A DNA stretch of 64,000 nt from Candidatus Pantoea formicae. GTDB taxonomy: Bacteria > Pseudomonadota > Gammaproteobacteria > Enterobacterales > Enterobacteriaceae. Where the stretch lies: the NCBI RefSeq assembly GCF_011752625.1, contig NZ_VWXD01000002.1:620001-684000 (forward strand). The letters are read 5' to 3'. Position 1 is the stretch's first letter; the number at the start of each line of letters is the position of its first letter. This document shows, piece after piece, positions 58,413-64,000 of the stretch. The translations under genes and the position numbers were made by a program. The notes beneath the pieces were generated by a model, which was given only the letters and a program-made list of their open reading frames with translations, had not been told where the DNA came from and did not search any database.

Positions 58413-60281
58413 TTACTGGTTTTGTGCTGACGCGCCGTACTTGATCTTCGCGTCTTTACGCAGATTTTCCAGCAGCGCTTCAAACGCGATCTGTGCGTTG
58501 TTCTGCGTCACGCCTTTCACCATCTCATCAATCTGCGCTTGCGGCATGTTGCCCGGGCTGACTTTATCCAGCGCCACCAGCACCACATTGCCTTGCATAT
58601 CTTCACTCACGCCCCAAGACGGTTTGTTGTCCGCTGGCTGTGGCAGATTGAAGGCCGACTGTGCGATAGGATCCTGCGCGTTGCGGTCAAAGGATTTGCT
58701 GGCGCTCAGTGTTAAGCCTGCGGCTTTCAGCACTTCTTCTTTACCGGCTTTGAGATCGACCAGTAATTTGTCGGCCTGTGCTTTCGCCTGCTGGGTCGCT
58801 TTGTCGTGCTTAATGCTATCGGCGATCTGCGCTTTAACCTGATCCAACGGCTTCACTGCTTCCGGTTTATGTTCGCTAATACGCAACACGAAGGCACGAT
58901 CGCCATCCACGCTGATGATGTCAGAGTTATTACCCGGCGCACCATTTTGTCCTACCAGACCACCGTTGAAAATCGCCTGCTTAACCTGATCAAAATCGAG
59001 GTCAGCCGGTACGTTATCATGGGTGAACCAATCGCTTTCAACGACTTTCAGACCAGAAGCCTGCGCTGCACCCGCCAACGATTCATTGTCATTGCTGGCC
59101 GCTTCGCTGACTTTCTGCTGCATCTTATAGAATGCATCAACCGCTTTTTCCTGCTTCACTTTTTCCGCGACAGCATCATGGATCTCGGCGAGCGGTTTAA
59201 CTTGCTCAGGTTGGATGTCATCCAGGCGGACCACCAAGTAGCCAACAGAGGATTTAATCACGCCAGAGAGTTGCCCCTTCTGCGTCAGGTTGGCATTTTT
59301 CAGCTCATCAGGTGTGGTGCTCGGCTCCAGCCAGCCCATATCACCGCCCTTGCGCGATGAAATCGGGTCAATGGATTTGGTTTTTGCCAGGGTGGCAAAA
59401 TCCTCGCCCTTTTTCAGTGCATCCAGTACGGCGTTAGCGTCAGCTTCAGTCTTGGTCTGAATCACGCTGTAGCGGTTATGCTGCGGCTGTGAGTAATCCG
59501 CTTTATGCTGATCGTACCAACTCTGAACATCGGCATCGCTGACAGCTTGCTGCATGCTTGCCGCGTCCATCTTGATATAGCTGACGCGGAACTGCTCTGG
59601 CGCCATAAAGCTATTCTGATGCTGCTGGTAATACTGTTTGATTTCATCGTCGCTTGCGGTTTGCTTCGCCGCCAGGGCATTGACATCAATCACAGCCTGT
59701 CGCACTTCACGCTGTTGTGACACCAGGTCTACTAACTTGCTGGTTTCGCCTTTCAGCATGAAATCGGTGTTTGCCACGGCATTAATCAGTTGCTGAGTGG
59801 CTAACTGCTTACGCAGTGCCTCAGCGTATTGGTCGGCGGTAAAGCCCATGCTGGTGATCATGCCGCTGTATTTAGCGTTGTCAAACTGACCATTGGTCTG
59901 GAAAGCTTTCTGATTAAAGATTGCCTGCTTAACCTGCTCATCGCTGATGCCAATGTTCAGATCTTTGATGTACTGATCGAGTAGCGCTTGATCAATCAGC
60001 TGAGACAACGCCTGCTGACGCATCTGCTGCATATAGCCTTCGTTGCTGGCTAACTGTGAGAACTGATCGCCCAGCATTTGCTGTTGACGGTTGCGCTCAT
60101 TGTTATAAGCCTGCTCTAACTCGCCACGGCTAATTTCATGACCGTTAACTTTAGCAGCGTAGTCGCTGCCACCGCCGATCAGGTAGTTGCCCACCCCGGT
60201 CAGTACGAATGACAGGATGATCAATCCTAGAATGATCTTGAGCACGACATGATTCGACGCCGCGCGTAAATTGTCCATCAT
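58413..60281 (-). CDS. ppiD: Periplasmic chaperone PpiD (SurA-like)
   Basis: Inner-membrane anchored periplasmic folding factor near the Sec translocon. The 622-residue protein has a TM anchor (LKIILGLIILSFVLTGVGNYLIGG), a SurA-N-like chaperone region (to about 250), a parvulin PPIase domain (about 265-360, RYSVIQTKTEADANAVLDAL and GGDMGWLEPST) and a C-terminal extension. The ATGATG at 60281 matches E. coli PpiD MMDSLR; the longer frame to 60374 is not used. It lies upstream of ybaV and downstream of hupB. Confidence 0.95.
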   Translation of the reverse strand: MMDNLRAASNHVVLKIILGLIILSFVLTGVGNYLIGGGSDYAAKVNGHEISRGELEQAYNNERNRQQQMLGDQFSQLASNEGYMQQMRQQALSQLIDQALLDQYIKDLNIGISDEQVKQAIFNQKAFQTNGQFDNAKYSGMITSMGFTADQYAEALRKQLATQQLINAVANTDFMLKGETSKLVDLVSQQREVRQAVIDVNALAAKQTASDDEIKQYYQQHQNSFMAPEQFRVSYIKMDAASMQQAVSDADVQSWYDQHKADYSQPQHNRYSVIQTKTEADANAVLDALKKGEDFATLAKTKSIDPISSRKGGDMGWLEPSTTPDELKNANLTQKGQLSGVIKSSVGYLVVRLDDIQPEQVKPLAEIHDAVAEKVKQEKAVDAFYKMQQKVSEAASNDNESLAGAAQASGLKVVESDWFTHDNVPADLDFDQVKQAIFNGGLVGQNGAPGNNSDIISVDGDRAFVLRISEHKPEAVKPLDQVKAQIADSIKHDKATQQAKAQADKLLVDLKAGKEEVLKAAGLTLSASKSFDRNAQDPIAQSAFNLPQPADNKPSWGVSEDMQGNVVLVALDKVSPGNMPQAQIDEMVKGVTQNNAQIAFEALLENLRKDAKIKYGASAQNQ

Positions 60282-60518
60282 GGTATGACAACACTCCGCT
60301 GTAGTGTGAATGTAAAGCTCTAACACGATGCCATCATCGTGCAACTGCTGTTCAGGCTGGCAGTTGGCAACCATGCGGAGACAACAACCTTAGGCTATCG
60401 TCGCGCATCAAGAATAAAAAAGGCACATCAAAAATGATGTGCCCGTATGTTACATGAGAACGGCTTTTTCGTCCTCAATCCATAGAAGAAAATGCTTCAA
60501 TGGATGTGTCAGCGGTCA

Positions 60519-60791
60519 TTAATTGACGGAGTCTTTCAGTGCTTTACCTGCACGGAAGCCCGGTACTTTACCCGCTGGGATAGTAATTTCTTTGCCCGTT
60601 TGTGGGTTACGGCCAGTACGAGCAGCACGCTCACGTACAGAGAAAGTACCGAAACCAACCAGCGCGACTTCATCGCCGCCTTTCAGCGCGTCAGAAACGG
60701 AACCCATGAATGCATCTAATACACGTCCCGCTGCTGCTTTAGAAATGTCAGCGTCTGCAGCAATTTTGTCGATCAACTGTGACTTATTCAC
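60519..60791 (-). CDS. hupB: DNA-binding protein HU-beta
   Basis: Histone-like subunit of the HU heterodimer that bends DNA. I start at the GTG at 60789-60791, giving 90 residues ([18 protein letters not shown]...), the same as E. coli hupB, which also uses GTG. GAGGGG lies 9 nt upstream. An in-frame ATG 9 bp earlier (60800) would add three residues. The DNA-binding arm [12 protein letters not shown] is intact. It is directly downstream of lon, as in E. coli. Confidence 0.95.
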   Translation of the reverse strand: MNKSQLIDKIAADADISKAAAGRVLDAFMGSVSDALKGGDEVALVGFGTFSVRERAARTGRNPQTGKEITIPAGKVPGFRAGKALKDSVN

Positions 60792-60934
60792 TCTATTCAT
60801 CCCCTCTTTTATTATTCACATCGCACCCGCGCTTCCCGCCCGGTGCGAACGCGCAGCAAGTTATATCAAGCCTGTGGAGCTGAAACAACGGTATTCATCT
60901 TAATCGTTGATCCAACAGCCACCTAAATTAACGG

Positions 60935-60975
60935 CACAAAAAAAAGCTGGCAAGCACCATTTGGTCTGCCAGCTT
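60935..60975 (-). terminator. Terminator of lon
   Basis: A stem of AAGCTGGCA / TGCCAGCTT (60944-60952 and 60967-60975) with a 14-nt loop, followed in the minus direction by a T run (60937-60945). It lies 30 bp after the lon stop, before hupB. Confidence 0.85.
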
Positions 60976-61004
60976 CGCTTTTTAACGCTTTTTGCCGTTA
61001 ATCA

Positions 61005-63359
61005 CTATTTTACCGTCTCAACCTGCATACCATAAGGCGCATTTTCCAGTGCCAGGGTCAGCACTTCTTCAATACGCTTCACAGGATGAATGGTCAGATC
61101 GGCAATCACGTTCTGTGGAATTTCTTCCAGATCACGCTTGTTCTCATCCGGGATCAACACCGTTTTGATGCCGCCACGATGCGCTGCCAGCAGTTTTTCT
61201 TTCAAGCCACCGATTGGCAGTACCTGACCACGTAAGGTGATTTCACCGGTCATGGCCACGTCAGAACGTACTGGGTTACCCGTCAAACAGGAAACCAGCG
61301 CGGTACACATCGCGATACCCGCACTTGGACCATCTTTCGGTGTAGCCCCTTCCGGCACGTGGACGTGGATATCACGTTTCTCGTGGAAATCACCGTTAAT
61401 GCCGAGTTTATCCGCACGCGCGCGAACCACTGTCAGCGCCGCCTGGATAGACTCTTGCATCACTTCGCCCAGCGAGCCGGTGTAAGTCAGTTTGCCTTTA
61501 CCCGGTACGCAGGCGGTTTCGATGGTCAGCAGATCGCCACCCACTTCCGTCCACGCCAGACCGGTCACCTGACCTACGCGGTTTTCGGTATCTGCGCGAC
61601 CATAGTCAAAGCGCTGCACACCCAAGAAGTCGTGAAGGTTTTCACCGTTAATCTTGATGCTCTTCTTGGTTTTATCCATTAACAGCGTTTTCACTGCTTT
61701 ACGGCACAGCTTGGAGAGTTCACGTTCCAGACTACGCACGCCCGCTTCACGGGTGTAGTAGCGGATAATGCCGATGATGGCGCTATCGTCAACGCTGATC
61801 TCTTTCTCTTTCAGCGCATTACGCTCAATCTGTTTCGGCAGTAAATGCTGTTTAGCGATATTCAGTTTTTCATCTTCGGTATAACCCGAGAGACGAATCA
61901 CTTCCATACGATCAAGCAGCGGTGCCGGGATGTTCATGGAGTTTGAAGTCGCCACGAACATCACATCAGAGAGATCGTAATCCACTTCCAGATAGTGATC
62001 GTTGAACGCAATGTTCTGTTCTGGATCCAGCACTTCCAGCAATGCTGATGCCGGATCGCCGCGCATATCGGACGACATCTTATCGATCTCATCCAACAGG
62101 AACAGCGGGTTCTTCACGCCGACTTTTGCCATTTTCTGGATCAGTTTGCCCGGCATAGAACCGATGTAAGTACGGCGGTGTCCGCGGATTTCCGCTTCAT
62201 CGCGCACGCCACCCAGTGCCATACGTACATACTTACGGCCAGTGGCCTTCGCGATTGACTGACCGAGTGAGGTTTTACCTACACCTGGCGGTCCAACGAG
62301 ACACAGAATCGGCCCTTTGATTTTGCTGACGCGACTTTGCACCGCAAGATACTCAAGAATGCGATCTTTCACGCGTTCCAGACCGTAATGGTCGGTATCC
62401 AGCGTTTCCTGCGCTTTCAGCAGGTCTTTTTTCACCTTGCTGCGCGCAACCCACGGCACCTGAACCATCCAATCGATGTAGCCGCGAACCACCGTCGCTT
62501 CTGCAGACATAGGCGACATCATCTTCAGCTTCTGCAACTCAGCTTCCGCTTTTTCGCGCGCTTCTGTCGGCATTTTCGCCGCATCAATTTTACGTTTCAG
62601 CGCTTCGTATTCGTCCGGCGCATCATCCATTTCGCCCAGCTCTTTCTGAATGGCCTTCATCTGCTCATTCAGGTAGTACTCGCGCTGGCTTTTTTCCATC
62701 TGCTTTTTAACGCGGTTGCGAATGCGTTTCTCTACCTGCAGCAGATCGATTTCTGATTCCATCATCGCCATCAGATATTCCAGACGTTCATTCACGTCGG
62801 ACATCTCCAGCACGGACTGTTTATCAGCCAGTTTCAGCGGCATGTGCGCTGCTACGGTGTCGGCGAGACGCGCCGCATCGTCGATGCTGTTGAGCGAGGT
62901 TAACACCTCTGGCGGGATTTTTTTATTAAGCTTGATGTAGCCTTCAAACTGATTGATGGCAGTACGCACCAGCACTTCCTGCTCACGCTCTTCAATTTCA
63001 GGCGAAATCAGGTACTCGGCTTGGGCAACAAAATGGTCGCCATTATCGGCCAGCGTGGTGATATGCGCGCGCTGTAAGCCTTCGACCAGCACTTTAACGG
63101 TGCCATCGGGCAGCTTAAGCATCTGCAATACGGAAGCGACGGTCCCTACTGAGAAGAGATCGTTAATACCAGGTTCATCCGTTGAAGCCTCTTTCTGGGC
63201 AACCAGCATGATCTTCTTGTCATGATCCATCGCCGCTTCGAGGCAACGGATCGATTTTTCCCGACCAACAAACAACGGAATTACCATGTGCGGATAAACC
63301 ACCACGTCGCGCAATGGCAACACGGGGATTTCAATGCGTTCAGAACGCTCAGGATTCAT
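61005..63359 (-). CDS. lon: ATP-dependent protease Lon
   Basis: Cytosolic AAA+ protease that degrades unfolded proteins and regulators such as SulA. The 784-residue product equals E. coli Lon in length. It has the N-terminal LON domain (about 10-200), Walker A GPPGVGKT (about 356-363), Walker [11 protein letters not shown], and the protease dyad Ser in PKDGPSAG (about 679) with Lys (about 722) in [10 protein letters not shown] sigma32 promoter lies upstream. Confidence 0.98.
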   Translation of the reverse strand: MNPERSERIEIPVLPLRDVVVYPHMVIPLFVGREKSIRCLEAAMDHDKKIMLVAQKEASTDEPGINDLFSVGTVASVLQMLKLPDGTVKVLVEGLQRAHITTLADNGDHFVAQAEYLISPEIEEREQEVLVRTAINQFEGYIKLNKKIPPEVLTSLNSIDDAARLADTVAAHMPLKLADKQSVLEMSDVNERLEYLMAMMESEIDLLQVEKRIRNRVKKQMEKSQREYYLNEQMKAIQKELGEMDDAPDEYEALKRKIDAAKMPTEAREKAEAELQKLKMMSPMSAEATVVRGYIDWMVQVPWVARSKVKKDLLKAQETLDTDHYGLERVKDRILEYLAVQSRVSKIKGPILCLVGPPGVGKTSLGQSIAKATGRKYVRMALGGVRDEAEIRGHRRTYIGSMPGKLIQKMAKVGVKNPLFLLDEIDKMSSDMRGDPASALLEVLDPEQNIAFNDHYLEVDYDLSDVMFVATSNSMNIPAPLLDRMEVIRLSGYTEDEKLNIAKQHLLPKQIERNALKEKEISVDDSAIIGIIRYYTREAGVRSLERELSKLCRKAVKTLLMDKTKKSIKINGENLHDFLGVQRFDYGRADTENRVGQVTGLAWTEVGGDLLTIETACVPGKGKLTYTGSLGEVMQESIQAALTVVRARADKLGINGDFHEKRDIHVHVPEGATPKDGPSAGIAMCTALVSCLTGNPVRSDVAMTGEITLRGQVLPIGGLKEKLLAAHRGGIKTVLIPDENKRDLEEIPQNVIADLTIHPVKRIEEVLTLALENAPYGMQVETVK

Positions 63360-63444
63360 AGAGCTCTCTCTTAGTTTAATGTCCGCCAGGTGTATGGGTA
63401 CAGCGCAATAGAAGTTTTGCAGTTAAACCCACAGGATATTGAGT

Positions 63445-63472
63445 ATATGGGGATGCTTGGTCGACATTCAAT
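63445..63472 (-). promoter_or_regulatory. Sigma32 heat-shock promoter of lon
   Basis: On the minus strand ATTGAA (63467-63472), 14 bp, then CCCCATAT (63445-63452). The -10 matches the sigma32 consensus fully and the -35 at five of six positions. Expected start is about 75 bp before the lon ATG, as in E. coli. Confidence 0.85.
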
Positions 63473-63492
63473 GTCACGGGTGAGAGAAAAAC

Positions 63493-63518
63493 AAAAGGGG
63501 AAAACATTTTCCCCTTTT
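63493..63518 (-). terminator. Terminator of clpX
   Basis: A 12-bp stem AAAAGGGGAAAA / TTTTCCCCTTTT with a CA apex, 30 bp past the clpX stop. In the minus direction T-rich sequence follows. Confidence 0.85.
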
Positions 63519-63547
63519 TAAGATAACCACATGGTGCGATTGCTTAT

Positions 63548-64000
63548 TTATTCGCCAGAAGCCTGAGCTTCATGCTTGCCATAAATCAGCATCGGCTCTG
63601 ATTGACCGTCAATCACTGACTCATCAATCACCACCTTCTCAACGTCTTCCATTGAAGGTAGGTCGTACATGGTTTCCAGCAGTGCGCCTTCAACGATAGA
63701 GCGCAGACCACGTGCACCGGTTTTACGTGACATCGCTTTCTTGGCGATCGCCGTCAGCGCTTCATCACGGAATTCCAGCTCAACACCTTCCAGATTAAAC
63801 AACGCCTGGTACTGTTTCGTCAGCGCATTCTTCGGCTCACGCAGAATTTGAATCAGCGCTTCTTCGCTCAATTCATTCAGTGTCGCCACGACGGGCAGAC
63901 GACCAATAAATTCAGGAATTAAACCGAACTTGATCAAATCTTCAGGTTCAACCTGCGACAGCAACTCGCCTTCGCTGGCTTTCTGCGATTTACCTTTTAC
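63548..64000 (-). CDS. clpX: ClpX, C-terminal part (cut by window edge)
   Basis: ATPase and unfoldase of ClpXP. Only about the last 150 residues are in the window; the gene extends beyond base 64000. The visible part contains [20 protein letters not shown], the sensor-2 arginine in [12 protein letters not shown], and the C-terminal small domain ([11 protein letters not shown]), matching E. coli ClpX. The open frame continues upstream past the internal Met at 63964. clpX-lon-hupB is the conserved order. Confidence 0.96.
   Translation of the reverse strand, partial: VKGKSQKASEGELLSQVEPEDLIKFGLIPEFIGRLPVVATLNELSEEALIQILREPKNALTKQYQALFNLEGVELEFRDEALTAIAKKAMSRKTGARGLRSIVEGALLETMYDLPSMEDVEKVVIDESVIDGQSEPMLIYGKHEAQASGE

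Overview
This window is a stretch of enterobacterial core chromosome, most likely from Erwiniaceae (Pantoea/Erwinia/Mixta-like). Evidence for this: the gene order follows the E. coli block cysS-ppiB-lpxH-purEK-ybbAP-tesA-ybbO-cnoX-qmcA-cueR-copA-ybaP-chiX-ybaK-ushA-fsr-ybaL-gsk-hemH-adk-htpG-recR-ybaB-dnaX-apt-ybaN-priC-rsmS-acrRAB-tomB-hha-ffs-ybaZ-ybaY-tesB-amtB-glnK-mdlBA-decR-cof-ybaE-queC-ybaW-ybaV-ppiD-hupB-lon-clpX. Proteins are close to E. coli, but mscK, aes and the ybaST region are absent. A cysteine desulfhydrase of the Pantoea ananatis CcdA type sits beside decR, and ERIC elements are present. I see no prophage, IS element, tRNA or CRISPR. The genus assignment is inference.

Layout. 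1-9 kb: cysS 5' end, ppiB-lpxH, PurR-controlled purEK, the ybbAP ABC system overlapping divergent tesA, then ybbO, cnoX, qmcA-ybbJ. 10-16 kb: cueR/copA copper control, with the copA internal frameshift site that makes a small copper chaperone; ybaP; the sRNA ChiX; ybaK; an accessory LysR/PACE-efflux divergent pair. 16-29 kb: ushA, fsr, ybaL, gsk, hemH, adk, an unrecognised 276-residue gene beside a LysR regulator, and htpG with a sigma32 promoter whose leader contains an ERIC element. 29-40 kb: recR-ybaB-dnaX (with the tau/gamma frameshift signals), apt, ybaN/priC, a small GlsB/YeaQ-type membrane gene, rsmS, acrR/acrAB.

39.6-44 kb is the most distinctive part. Zinc-free ribosomal protein paralogues rpmE2-rpmJ2 and a complete metal ABC transporter converge on a shared terminator, and each unit has a Zur-like palindrome at its promoter. 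The transporter operon begins with an unlisted 34-residue membrane peptide coupled by ATGA overlap to the ATPase gene. Then come an unrecognised 117-residue ORF, tomB-hha and 4.5S RNA. 44.7-45 kb holds a 50-bp tandem repeat and a 109-bp near-palindrome. 45-64 kb is conserved core: ybaY, tesB, the sigma54/NtrC-controlled glnK-amtB operon, mdlAB, decR/ccdA, cof, ybaE, queC, ybaW, ybaV, ppiD, hupB, lon and the 3' part of clpX.

Functional themes are protein folding and quality control (PpiB, CnoX, HtpG, PpiD, Lon, ClpX), metal homeostasis (CueR/CopA, Zur-type island), purine synthesis and salvage (PurEK, Gsk, Apt, Adk), replication and repair (DnaX, RecR, PriC, HU), and efflux (AcrAB, Fsr, PACE, MdlAB). 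All family assignments come from reading the translations from memory of homologues; no database search was run.
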